Notes: generated from the letters alone by a model not told the origin. A stretch of DNA of 10,378 nucleotides from Kiritimatiellia bacterium (GCA_012961745.1 DTYT01000357.1:1-10378), one strand, 5' to 3'; shown: positions 1-6,501, numbered from the stretch's first letter. Translations and numbers: made by a program.

Positions 1-1106
1 CCCACGATGCTGACGCAATCCGCCGCTGCGACTGCCTCGGCAATCTTCCGCGTCCCTTCGGCGAAGGGCTCCATTTCAAAGCATCCCATCGGCCCGTTCC
101 ACACCACCGTGCGCGCCTCCGCGATGCGTTCGCGGAATTCTCGGCAACTCTGCGGCCCAATATCAAGACCCCTCCACCCCTCCGGAATCTCGCGGCCCAC
201 AACTCGTGTGTTCGCGTCCTCGGCAAATCTGTCGGCAACCACATTATCCACCGGAAGCAGCAATTCCACGCCCCGCTTCTCGGCCGCTGCCATGATCTGT
301 CCAGCCAACTCGATCTTGTCCTCCTCAACCAGCGAGTCGCCGGTCGGCAATCCTCTCGCCCGGTAGAAAGTGTAGGCCATCCCGCCTCCGATCAGCAAGG
401 TATCCACCTTCCCCAGCAAATTGCTAAGAACATCTATCTTGCCGCTGATCTTCGCCCCACCGATAATGGCAACAAAAGGCCGCTCCGGCGCAGCCAGCGC
501 CCGTCCCAGATACTCAATTTCTCTCTCCATGAGGAATCCCGCCACCTTTTCTTTGAAGAAGGTCGGGACGATCGCCACCGAGGCATGGGCTCTGTGCGCG
601 GTACCGAAAGCGTCGTTGACGTACAGGTCTCCCAGAGACGCCAGCTCGCGAGAGAATTCGATCTGGCGCTGGGTCATGTCAGCCTTGGCCGCCCGCCGCG
701 CTTCCTCCGACGCTCCCTCCGGCAATTTGACCTTGCCCTCCTCTTCCGGATGGAATCTGAGGTTCTCCAGTAGGAGCACCTCGCCGCGCTGCAAGAGGGA
801 AGCCGCCCTCCGGGCGTCCTCCCCCACACAATCCGATACGAATCCAACCGGCTTGCCGAGCAGCTCGCCCGTCCGCCTCGCCACCGGTTTTAGACTCAAT
901 TCATCGACCGGTTTGCCTTTGGGACGGCCCAGGTGACTCATCAAGACCACCGACGCACCTCTTTCCAGCGCGTATTGAATGGTCGGTAAGGCCGCCCGTA
1001 TGCGCGTATCGTCATCCACGCGTCCCTCCTTCAGCGGGACGTTGAAGTCTACGCGCATCAGCACCCGGCGGCCCCCCAGCGCCACATCCCTGACGGTCTT
1101 CTTCAC
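1..1106 (-). CDS. pgk: Phosphoglycerate kinase (3' end cut by window edge)
   Basis: Phosphoglycerate kinase, the cytosolic glycolytic enzyme that moves phosphate from 1,3-bisphosphoglycerate to ADP. The minus strand reads without interruption for 368 codons and runs off the left edge just before the expected GGGDS nucleotide-binding motif; bacterial PGK is usually about 390-400 aa, so roughly 28 residues are missing. Visible family motifs are RVDFNVPL (about residues 18-25), the SHLGRP loop (57-62), ENLRFHPEEE (114-123), VNDAFGTAHRAHAS (163-176), GGAKISGKI (216-224), LLIGGGMAYTF (237-247) and WNGPMGCFE (336-344). The start is a GTG at 1106: an SD GGAGG (1115-1119) lies 8 nt upstream and translation begins MKKTVRDVALGGRRVLMRVD, as expected. 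It lies 36 nt downstream of gap on the same strand, an operon arrangement common in bacteria. Identity is very secure; only the C-terminus is unseen. Confidence 0.97.
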   Translation of the reverse strand, partial: MKKTVRDVALGGRRVLMRVDFNVPLKEGRVDDDTRIRAALPTIQYALERGASVVLMSHLGRPKGKPVDELSLKPVARRTGELLGKPVGFVSDCVGEDARRAASLLQRGEVLLLENLRFHPEEEGKVKLPEGASEEARRAAKADMTQRQIEFSRELASLGDLYVNDAFGTAHRAHASVAIVPTFFKEKVAGFLMEREIEYLGRALAAPERPFVAIIGGAKISGKIDVLSNLLGKVDTLLIGGGMAYTFYRARGLPTGDSLVEEDKIELAGQIMAAAEKRGVELLLPVDNVVADRFAEDANTRVVGREIPEGWRGLDIGPQSCREFRERIAEARTVVWNGPMGCFEMEPFAEGTRKIAEAVAAADCVSIV

Positions 1107-1114
1107 CTTCGGTG

Positions 1115-1119
1115 CCTCC
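1115..1119 (-). promoter_or_regulatory. Ribosome binding site of pgk
   Basis: GGAGG on the minus strand, 8 nt from the GTG at 1104-1106. It decides the GTG start, because no ATG lies near the conserved N-terminus. Confidence 0.8.
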
Positions 1120-1142
1120 GGGGTAAGGCCAGTATCACCGCA

Positions 1143-2147
1143 TCACCCCCCCATGCGGCGCATGAGATCGACGCATCGGCAGGAATAGCCGTACTCGTTG
1201 TCATACCAGGCGACCAGCTTCACCATTCGCTTCCCGATCTTCATCGTGCTTCCCGCATCAAATATGCAACTGTGAGGGTTGCCCACCACATCACTACTCA
1301 CCAGTGGATCCTCGGTGTACTCCACAATGCCTTTCATGTCCCCGTCCGCCGCCATCTTGACCGCATCGTTTATCTCCGCGACGGAGGCATCCTTTTTCAG
1401 GTTGCATACCAGATCCACCACCGATCCGTCCGGCGTGGGGACGCGGATGGCTATACCGTTCATCTTTCCGCTCAATTCCGGGATGACCAAACCGATCGCT
1501 TTCGCCGCTCCCGTGGAAGTGGGAATGATATTCAGACCTGCAGCCCGGGCCCGCCGCAAGTCCTTGTGCGGGAGATCGAGCACGCGCTGGTCATTGGTAT
1601 AGCTGTGGATCGTGGTCATCAAACCTTCTTCGATACCAAAGGCCTCGTGAATTATCTTGGCCAGGGGCGCAAGGCAGTTGGTGGTGCATGACGCATTAGA
1701 TATTATCCTTCTGTCCCCAGCGACTTGATCATCATTCACTCCCAGAACCACTGTAGCGTCCACGTCGTCGGGAGACTTGGCAGGCACACTCAGTAGGACC
1801 TTCTGTGCACCTGCCTTCAGGTGAAGCTCGATCTTGTCCCGGGTGCGGAATACGCCGGTGCTTTCCAGCACTATTTCGGCTCCCAGATCACCCCACGGAA
1901 GTTCCGCCGGATCGCGGTGCGCTGACACCGGTATGCGCTTGCCATCAACTACGATGGCCTCTCCCGAAACCTCCACCCGGCTGCGGAATCGGCCATGAAC
2001 CGAATCATACTTCAACAGATGCGCCAATGTGGCGGCATCCGTGATATCATTGATGCCCACCACTTCGAAGTCGTCCCGTTGGTGCAGGATGCGGAACACT
2101 ACCCTTCCGATCCTTCCGAAGCCGTTGATCCCAATCTTGATGGCCAT
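1143..2147 (-). CDS. gap: Glyceraldehyde-3-phosphate dehydrogenase, NAD-type
   Basis: Type I glyceraldehyde-3-phosphate dehydrogenase, converting glyceraldehyde-3-phosphate, NAD and phosphate to 1,3-bisphosphoglycerate in the cytosol. At 334 aa it has the normal family length. The Rossmann fingerprint GINGFGRIGR is at residues 6-15. The catalytic cysteine is Cys154 in NASCTTNCL, with His181 as its partner in TTIHSYTNDQ. The C-terminal WYDNEYGYSCR block is at 314-324. Asp34 after the second beta strand (INDI) and the LDLPHKDLRRARAA segment match NAD-preferring catabolic forms rather than the NADPH-using photosynthetic/gluconeogenic forms, which usually carry LDASHRD; this is inference from family knowledge. 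The ATG at 2147 has a perfect SD (TAAGGAGG) 5 nt upstream. The product of this enzyme is the substrate of PGK, encoded 36 nt downstream. A sigma70-like promoter is seen at 2219-2247. Confidence 0.98.
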   Translation of the reverse strand: MAIKIGINGFGRIGRVVFRILHQRDDFEVVGINDITDAATLAHLLKYDSVHGRFRSRVEVSGEAIVVDGKRIPVSAHRDPAELPWGDLGAEIVLESTGVFRTRDKIELHLKAGAQKVLLSVPAKSPDDVDATVVLGVNDDQVAGDRRIISNASCTTNCLAPLAKIIHEAFGIEEGLMTTIHSYTNDQRVLDLPHKDLRRARAAGLNIIPTSTGAAKAIGLVIPELSGKMNGIAIRVPTPDGSVVDLVCNLKKDASVAEINDAVKMAADGDMKGIVEYTEDPLVSSDVVGNPHSCIFDAGSTMKIGKRMVKLVAWYDNEYGYSCRCVDLMRRMGG

Positions 2148-2152
2148 GATAT

Positions 2153-2160
2153 CCTCCTTA
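2153..2160 (-). promoter_or_regulatory. Perfect Shine-Dalgarno of gap
   Basis: TAAGGAGG read on the minus strand, 5 nt before the gap ATG. It is the strongest ribosome binding site in the window, consistent with a highly expressed glycolytic enzyme. Confidence 0.85.
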
Positions 2161-2166
2161 CCTCGA

Positions 2167-2183
2167 TAACCGTACGCCGGTTA
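2167..2183 (-). promoter_or_regulatory. Inverted repeat / hairpin in the gap 5' leader
   Basis: Perfect 6-bp arms TAACCG / CGGTTA around a 5-nt loop, placed in the predicted gap leader and ending 6 nt before the SD. It could be a small leader stem-loop that stabilises the mRNA or affects initiation, or a DNA operator. The structure is visible; its function is not known. Confidence 0.4.
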
Positions 2184-2218
2184 CGGCCTCGCCCTCCGTG
2201 TCCCGAAATGAACGCTGA

Positions 2219-2247
2219 AAATTACCTGACCACTCAGGGGACGTCAA
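2219..2247 (-). promoter_or_regulatory. Sigma70-type promoter of gap-pgk
   Basis: On the minus strand, -35 TTGACG (2242-2247) and -10 TAATTT (2219-2224) are separated by exactly 17 bp. Transcription would start near 2212, giving a leader of about 65 nt that contains the hairpin at 2167-2183 and the perfect SD. The spacer contains the palindrome CCTGA-N4-TCAGG (2225-2238), a possible operator between the two promoter elements. Confidence 0.65.
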
Positions 2248-2373
2248 CAGGAACGTCGCAGAAAACATCCTGTCTCGCAGCCCCCCGGATGTCATCCCTC
2301 CGATGCCAGCCCGGGCTTCCGACAGCAGTTAATACCGGAAGGCCTCCCGCCCAGAAATCCGGCGGCTTAGGCC

Positions 2374-2402
2374 TTGCATCACCCGCACGAGACTGATATT
2401 TT
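2374..2402 (+). promoter_or_regulatory. Candidate extended -10 promoter for the RNAP-like fusion gene
   Basis: On the plus strand, TTGCAT (2374-2379, weak -35), a 17-bp spacer and TATTTT (2397-2402) preceded by TG one base upstream (extended -10, TGATATTTT). A start near 2409 would place transcription initiation at or just after the TTG codon at 2408. That argues that translation begins further downstream. Moderate to low confidence. Confidence 0.4.
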
Positions 2403-2407
2403 ACATC

Positions 2408-3568
2408 TTGACAAAAAGCCGCCACCTGGAAGGTGGAGGCGGGGGTGACTCGATCGAGACCGCGACAACAGGTTTTCCTCACCGCGAGGGGAAGTCGGAA
2501 GCCGGGGGCCTAGACGTACCCGCCCTGCCCTGGAGGCAGATGGAGGCTTGGCCCATCGCAACTGCGGGACTTCCTACCCGTATAGTGTCCCGAGCACTCC
2601 AGCGAGGGTATCAGACGATTGGCGAGCTTCGCCGCATCCCCGAGGAGAAAATTCTTCAATGGAGAAGCGTCGGCACTGTCAGCATCCAGAAACTGCAAAG
2701 TTTTTTCCGTCTGTGCGAAGTTATCTCCCGCGGAGAACTTCGTTTGGGATCTGTCGAAGAAGTATTCAACCTGTTCCTTGACAAGGATGAAATCAAAGTC
2801 ATCACCGCCCGCTACAATCTCTCGGTGCCCTACCAGCCCCACGGACGCCGGACCACCCTGCAAGAGATCGGCCGTATTACCAATCGGACTCGTGAAAGAG
2901 TCCGCCAGGTCGAGGAACGGGCCTTCCATAAGCTGCGATGCAATCTGGCGAGAACCTGCCTGGAGCCGTTTTACGTGTATTTCCGCAGCATCCTGACCGG
3001 GATGCAGGGAAGCGCTACGTGTCGCGACATCATGCAAACCGCGGATCCCTCTCTCTTCGGGGATTTCAACCCCTGTGCGGTATTGGCGCTATTCTGCGAG
3101 CTTCAACCGGAAATCTTCGTCAATCGGGGAGCAGTCTTCAGCCTGCTGAGTCATTCAATTCTCTCGGGAATAGAACAGCGCCTGGTCCAGATTCTGCGCG
3201 CCGAGCAGGAGCCTTTGCCCGAGCCCCTGCTCACCCGGCAGTTCCAGGAAAGCGCACCGGCCCCCTCCCCCAGCGAGCTACGCGCCGCCCCCCTCATCGC
3301 CCGGGACTCGGACAAGATCCTGAGCACTATCGACGGCAGACACCTGCTCCCCGAACACCTCGGCCACGTGATAGCCGAACGTATGCAACTGATGACTCTG
3401 CCGGCTCACTTCCGCGAAATCGCAAGCGCGGTAAACGACCTGCTTACCCCGGCCAGCCGCGTAGGAGCGGGTATCGTGCTGCGGAAATTGAACTCCAGTT
3501 CGTTGTTCTCCAGAGTGGACCGCGGACTATATACTCTGGTCCCCCGCACGGGCCATTTGACCACATAG
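2408..3568 (+). CDS. RNAP alpha-CTD-like / sigma70 region 4 / HARE-HTH fusion protein
   Basis: Predicted DNA-binding transcription protein of 386 aa, with modules in this order. Residues about 54-102 (LPTRIVSRALQRGYQTIGELRRIPEE...) resemble the helix-hairpin-helix of the RNA polymerase alpha C-terminal domain. Residues 122-181 are a sigma70 region 4: FLDKDEIKVITARYNLS, then TTLQEIGRITNRTRERVRQVEERAFHKLR with the recognition helix near 159-177. Residues 182-327 are a helical stretch I do not recognise. Residues about 328-378 (LPAHFREIASAVNDLL ... LFSRVDRGLYTLV) match the HARE-HTH pattern, the winged helix shared with the RNAP delta subunit and ASXL-type proteins. Sigma regions 2 and 3 are absent, so it is not a complete sigma factor. 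The start is uncertain: TTG 2408 has no SD and overlaps the predicted transcription start. ATG 2540 (residue 45) lies just before the conserved part, with GGAGG only 3 nt upstream. The first 44 residues are low complexity. It is divergent from gap. Function not established. Confidence 0.85.
   Translation: MTKSRHLEGGGGGDSIETATTGFPHREGKSEAGGLDVPALPWRQMEAWPIATAGLPTRIVSRALQRGYQTIGELRRIPEEKILQWRSVGTVSIQKLQSFFRLCEVISRGELRLGSVEEVFNLFLDKDEIKVITARYNLSVPYQPHGRRTTLQEIGRITNRTRERVRQVEERAFHKLRCNLARTCLEPFYVYFRSILTGMQGSATCRDIMQTADPSLFGDFNPCAVLALFCELQPEIFVNRGAVFSLLSHSILSGIEQRLVQILRAEQEPLPEPLLTRQFQESAPAPSPSELRAAPLIARDSDKILSTIDGRHLLPEHLGHVIAERMQLMTLPAHFREIASAVNDLLTPASRVGAGIVLRKLNSSSLFSRVDRGLYTLVPRTGHLTT
2413..2440 (-). 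terminator. Terminator-like hairpin with U-tract on the minus strand
   Basis: Arms GCC-G-CCACCT (2418-2427) and AGGTGG-A-GGC (2431-2440) form a 10-position stem with one mismatch and a 3-nt loop. On the minus strand the stem is followed at once by five Ts (2413-2417), the form of an intrinsic terminator. No minus-strand gene ends here. It may therefore block antisense transcription moving from the fusion gene toward the gap promoter. In the plus-strand transcript the same stem would lie at the very 5' end of the mRNA. Structure seen, role inferred. Confidence 0.45.
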
Positions 3569-3614
3569 CCCGGGGAAACCGGGCAAATGGGAATCAAGGG
3601 GAAAGGTCTTCCCC
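3568..3614 (+). terminator. Two hairpins after the fusion gene (possible transcript end)
   Basis: GCCCGG-GGAAA-CCGGGC (3568-3584) overlaps the TAG stop. It is followed by GGGGAA-AGGTC-TTCCCC (3598-3614). Both stems are perfect 6-bp arms with 5-nt loops, but neither is followed by a T-run. They may mark an mRNA 3' end or protect it, or be part of a read-through message into the permease gene. Confidence 0.35.
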
Positions 3615-3644
3615 CGGATGACGGCGGACCGCGCGCCGCTGCAC

Positions 3645-3672
3645 TTGCCCGATCCGGCGCTTTGAGTATGCT
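3645..3672 (+). promoter_or_regulatory. Promoter placed for a leaderless permease mRNA
   Basis: TTGCCC (3645-3650), a 16-bp spacer and TATGCT (3667-3672). The -10 box ends 6 nt before the ATG at 3679, so the expected start of transcription is at or next to the first base of the start codon. No SD is visible between 3661 and 3678, which agrees with a leaderless message. The same -10 hexamer recurs in the promoter at 6562-6590. Confidence 0.45.
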
Positions 3673-3678
3673 ACCCAC

Positions 3679-4767
3679 ATGAAATTGATCGACAGATATT
3701 CTCTCCGATGCCTCGCCGTCCCCCTTTTCTGGTGCCTGGTGACCTTCACCATGCTCTACGTGGTATACGATCTATTCGACAACCTGCCCGACTTCATAGA
3801 GGGGCAGACCCGCTGGTCGGAAGTGGTCAAGTACTACTTCTTCCTGATTCCCTCGGCCCTGATCTATATCGTTCCGATCTCGCTTCTCTTGGCCATTCTC
3901 TATTCGCTGTCCGGATTGACCCGCCATAACGAGCTGACCGCTATGCGCGCCAGCGGGGTTAGCATATACCGCCTAATGATACCTTACCTCGCCGTGGGTC
4001 TCGCGGGTTCCCTGGTGGTGTTGGTGGTGAATGAAACTCTGGCGCCCTGGTCCGCATACTGGTGTCACCAGTTCGTCCGATCGCAACGGCACCGTGGAAA
4101 AATCAACGTACATATCGCGTACAATCTGGCCTTCAAGTACGAACGCAGCGAACGTATATGGCAAATCGACCAGTTCGACACCCGGACCTTCGACATGCGC
4201 AACGTCCAGGTCCTCCAGCAGAGGACGGACGGCACCGACGACTACAAGATATGGGCCCGCCGCGCGGAATGGCTGGACCGCCGCTGGTGGTTTACCGACG
4301 TCAAGATACAGCACTACGACAGGCAGTCGCGCCCTCTGGGACCCCCTGAATCCCATCCGTGGTTGGAAATGAGTGAATTCGACGAAACCCCCAAACAGTT
4401 CCTCAACGAGGTCAGAGATCCGGAATTCCTTTCCGCGAGGGATCTGCGGAACTTCATCCGTACGCACCGCAAACTCTCGGCCGAAACGGTTAATCGTATC
4501 CTGGTTGATTTACACCATCGCCTGGCAGTACCGTGGACGTGTCTGGCAGTCACCCTGATGGGGGTAGCCTTCGGTGTGCACGGCGGTCGCCGCGGAGCAC
4601 TGCCCGCAATCGGTCTTTGCCTCGGGCTGTTTTTCAGTTACTACTTTCTGGTGAATACCTTCCTGGCGCTCGGGAAGAAGGGGGCCTTGGCACCGTGGCT
4701 GGCAGCTTGGGGGCCGAATATGATCTACCTGATTCTTGGGCTGGGACTCCTCCGCCGGATCCGCTGA
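3679..4767 (+). CDS. LptF/LptG-family LPS-export ABC transporter permease
   Basis: Inner-membrane permease of the LptB2FG complex (YjgP/YjgQ family), which extracts lipopolysaccharide from the inner membrane and passes it to the periplasmic bridge. Length is 362 aa, normal for the family. Six membrane segments can be read: about 11-31, 51-78, 97-119, 284-301, 307-330 and 337-358. A periplasmic domain of about 160 residues (121-280, the beta-jellyroll position) lies between segments 3 and 4. The cytoplasmic coupling motif is NELTAMRASGVSIYRL (84-99). Whether it is LptF or LptG cannot be fixed from this window; the short N-terminal region before segment 1 and the overall length lean slightly to LptG. 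No second permease lies nearby. The ATG at 3679 begins MKLIDRYSLR, typical of the family; no SD is seen and a promoter abuts the start. It is convergent with the TSUP gene, leaving 38 bp between the stops. Confidence 0.9.
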   Translation: MKLIDRYSLRCLAVPLFWCLVTFTMLYVVYDLFDNLPDFIEGQTRWSEVVKYYFFLIPSALIYIVPISLLLAILYSLSGLTRHNELTAMRASGVSIYRLMIPYLAVGLAGSLVVLVVNETLAPWSAYWCHQFVRSQRHRGKINVHIAYNLAFKYERSERIWQIDQFDTRTFDMRNVQVLQQRTDGTDDYKIWARRAEWLDRRWWFTDVKIQHYDRQSRPLGPPESHPWLEMSEFDETPKQFLNEVRDPEFLSARDLRNFIRTHRKLSAETVNRILVDLHHRLAVPWTCLAVTLMGVAFGVHGGRRGALPAIGLCLGLFFSYYFLVNTFLALGKKGALAPWLAAWGPNMIYLILGLGLLRRIR

Positions 4768-4776
4768 CCATCCGGG

Positions 4777-4805
4777 GCGCGTGGTGCTGTTCGCTCCCAC
4801 CGCGC
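4777..4805. terminator. Hairpin between convergent stops
   Basis: GCGCGTGG (4777-4784) pairs with CCA-C-CGCGC (4797-4805), an 8-bp stem with one bulged C and a 12-nt loop. It fills the 38-bp space between the permease stop and the stop of the TSUP gene, the place for a shared bidirectional terminator. There is no U-tract on either side, so this is weak. Confidence 0.35.
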
Positions 4806-5696
4806 TTACGGTGCGACCGCAGGACTCGCATGCAGATAACGCCAAGCTACCACCAGCGACAACATCGCCAGAAGTAACTTCAGGACCCGGGAAGGAAGAT
4901 ACTTCTGAACCCGAACGCCAAGATAGATACCCGGGAATCCCCCTGCAGCAAAAAGCACCGCAAGTCTCGGATCAGGCAGTGCGGTTTCCCCCAGCATGTA
5001 TCCTGTCAAACCATAACTGACTGTCCCCGCGGCGGAATTGAGGAAATTGGCCAGCAGAGACGATCCGGCCGCGATGTATACCGGAATGCGAAAGAAAAGA
5101 ACGAGCACGGGTACCAGCAAACCCGCCCCCCCGATACCGTACCCCCCCGCAGCCACCCCTATTAGGAAACAGGTAATGGTTAAACGCATTGCAGGGACCC
5201 GGCCGTGCGTGCCTGCGAAACGCCAAGTAATCCATTTCAAGTCGAAATACACATCCTCGAGCGGTGCCTTTCCATTGAGCAGATCCTCGACGCCTCGGCG
5301 GAGGACCCGCACCAGTAGGAAAACGGCGCTCGCAAGCAGAAACAAACCGGCGAACGTTCGGAAGGCATCCGCGCCCGGCAGGTACCGTATTCGCAGGCCT
5401 ACCCCTACAACTATCCCGGGCAGACTCCCGGCAACCACCATCAGGCTCAGCGGCCAGCACATCCGCCTTTCACGAATGAGTCGCATCACCCCTCCAGGGG
5501 TCGCCAGAACATTATAGAGCATATTCGTCGCACTCGAGCAGGGTCCCGCCACGCCCAGCACACTCAGCTGGAAAGGCAACAGATAGAGTGCCCCGCTGAT
5601 TCCGGCCGGGGAACAAACCAACCCCACCGCAAAGCCCGCAGCCACGGGAATCAGAGGATTCACACTGATCCCTGCAATGGGAAAGTCCAGCGTCAA
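4806..5696 (-). CDS. TauE/SafE (TSUP) family membrane permease
   Basis: Multi-pass inner-membrane protein of the TauE/SafE/TSUP family, whose characterised members move sulfite, sulfoacetate or other organosulfur anions; the substrate here is unknown. Length is 296 aa. The two-repeat design is visible: GLVCSPAGISGALYLLPFQLSVLGVAGPCSSATN (about 25-58) and GVAAGGYGIGGAGLLVPVLVLFFRIPVYIAAGSSLLANFLNSAAG (about 180-224), each a glycine-rich turn followed by a hydrophobic helix. About eight membrane segments are expected, with a polar loop near 130-168. Start: TTG 5696 with SD GGGGAG (5703-5708) 6 nt upstream; a GTG at residue 12 is a less supported alternative. The TTG is 16 nt after the stop of the beta-barrel gene, so the two genes are probably co-transcribed and perhaps translationally coupled. 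No cysteine, taurine or sulfite genes are in the window. Confidence 0.88.
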   Translation of the reverse strand: MTLDFPIAGISVNPLIPVAAGFAVGLVCSPAGISGALYLLPFQLSVLGVAGPCSSATNMLYNVLATPGGVMRLIRERRMCWPLSLMVVAGSLPGIVVGVGLRIRYLPGADAFRTFAGLFLLASAVFLLVRVLRRGVEDLLNGKAPLEDVYFDLKWITWRFAGTHGRVPAMRLTITCFLIGVAAGGYGIGGAGLLVPVLVLFFRIPVYIAAGSSLLANFLNSAAGTVSYGLTGYMLGETALPDPRLAVLFAAGGFPGIYLGVRVQKYLPSRVLKLLLAMLSLVVAWRYLHASPAVAP

Positions 5697-5702
5697 CAGA
5701 AA

Positions 5703-5708
5703 CTCCCC
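5703..5708 (-). promoter_or_regulatory. Ribosome binding site deciding the TTG start of the TSUP gene
   Basis: GGGGAG on the minus strand, 6 nt before TTG 5696 and just after the TAG of the preceding gene (5713-5715). It supports a TTG start and coupling to the upstream gene. Confidence 0.65.
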
Positions 5709-5712
5709 AGAA

Positions 5713-6501
5713 CTACCACTCCCATCCGGCGTAAATGACCGGGCCGGAAAGAACTACGTCCGCTTCCGCGGGAAGATCATCGTCCTCTACGTCCAACCCC
5801 ACATACCGGTAGCCAATACCCATGAAAGATCCCAGCACAAATTCCATCTCCAGCCTCACTTCAATGTCAACGTAACTCGCGCTGACCTCGCCGAGATCCC
5901 ATCTGGACCCGCAGGCCGTCGCCTGGAATCCCAGGAACGGCAAAGGATAACTTGCGAAGTACACGCCGATGAAGGGCATGGGACTTTTCACGTCTCCGCG
6001 CGCAGATCCCACAGAGCTTGCGGCGGCTTCAACTTCCGCCGAAACGTATTGCACCCCTACCATGTATCCGCCACGTGCCAGAGACGTTCCCGGAGTGAAG
6101 CGGTAGAAGGCCTTGACCAGTGTCATATCAAGCGACGATTCCACCAGAGAGGACACCGGGTATGTCTTGTCGTAGAAACGGATCGTGCGCCCCAGCCGCG
6201 TTTCCTCGGAGACAGAAAACCGATTGACTTCCAGTCCAAGCTGATGGACATCGCCGACTACAATCTGTCCGCCCGCCACGGTTACGGCGCTGTCGCATCC
6301 CAGATCGTCCGCTAGGTCCACACGGGTACCCGAAACACCGTGGTGGCCCACCGCCACATCGCCGTGCGGTGTCATCCAGAAAAGTGATCCCTCGACCTGC
6401 AAGGTCGCTACGGCGCTGCGCGCGCCTGAAAAGACCAGCCAGACAAGTAATGTCCACCCGGTCCACCGCACACTCTGTTGGACATGGGGGACCGAACCCA
6501 T
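5713..6501 (-). CDS. Outer-membrane beta-barrel protein, function unknown
   Basis: Predicted exported outer-membrane protein of 262 aa. Residues 12-32 form a signal peptide: a hydrophobic core TGWTLLVWLVFSG followed by ARSAVA, with a likely signal peptidase I cut after Ala32 (A-x-A). The mature part alternates polar and aromatic/hydrophobic residues in strand-like stretches (LGLEVNRFSV, TLVKAFYRFTP, GYMVGVQYVSAEVEA, FMGIGYRYVGLDV) separated by turns. It ends ...VIYAGWEW with a terminal aromatic residue, as many BAM-inserted barrels do. At about 230 mature residues it suits an 8-10-strand barrel. I recognise no specific family; a channel, adhesin or structural role is equally open. It is first in an operon with the TSUP permease. 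Start ATG 6501 has only a weak SD; GTG at residue 11 is possible but would shorten the signal peptide. A promoter is seen at 6562-6590. Confidence 0.75.
   Translation of the reverse strand: MGSVPHVQQSVRWTGWTLLVWLVFSGARSAVATLQVEGSLFWMTPHGDVAVGHHGVSGTRVDLADDLGCDSAVTVAGGQIVVGDVHQLGLEVNRFSVSEETRLGRTIRFYDKTYPVSSLVESSLDMTLVKAFYRFTPGTSLARGGYMVGVQYVSAEVEAAASSVGSARGDVKSPMPFIGVYFASYPLPFLGFQATACGSRWDLGEVSASYVDIEVRLEMEFVLGSFMGIGYRYVGLDVEDDDLPAEADVVLSGPVIYAGWEW

Noticed and set aside
421..936. Long plus-strand open frame across pgk
   Set aside because: It is antisense to an unmistakable phosphoglycerate kinase, rich in Ser/Arg/Pro, and matches no family.
2408..2413. TTGACA as a -35 box for the fusion gene
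   Set aside because: A perfect hexamer, but the sequence 16-18 bp downstream (within GGAAGGTGGAGG) has no -10-like element.
2938..3621. Plus-strand frame of 227 codons inside the fusion gene
   Set aside because: It is the +1-type shadow of the sigma4/HARE reading frame, Arg/Pro-rich, without a ribosome binding site; the other frame carries clear domains.
3973..4467. Minus-strand frame opposite the permease
   Set aside because: It lies within the periplasmic domain of a well-supported LptF/LptG gene and has no recognisable features.
5677..6315. Plus-strand frame of 212 codons opposite the beta-barrel gene
   Set aside because: The minus-strand product has a signal peptide, barrel-like strands, a promoter and an operon partner; the plus-strand one has none of these and is His/Arg-rich.
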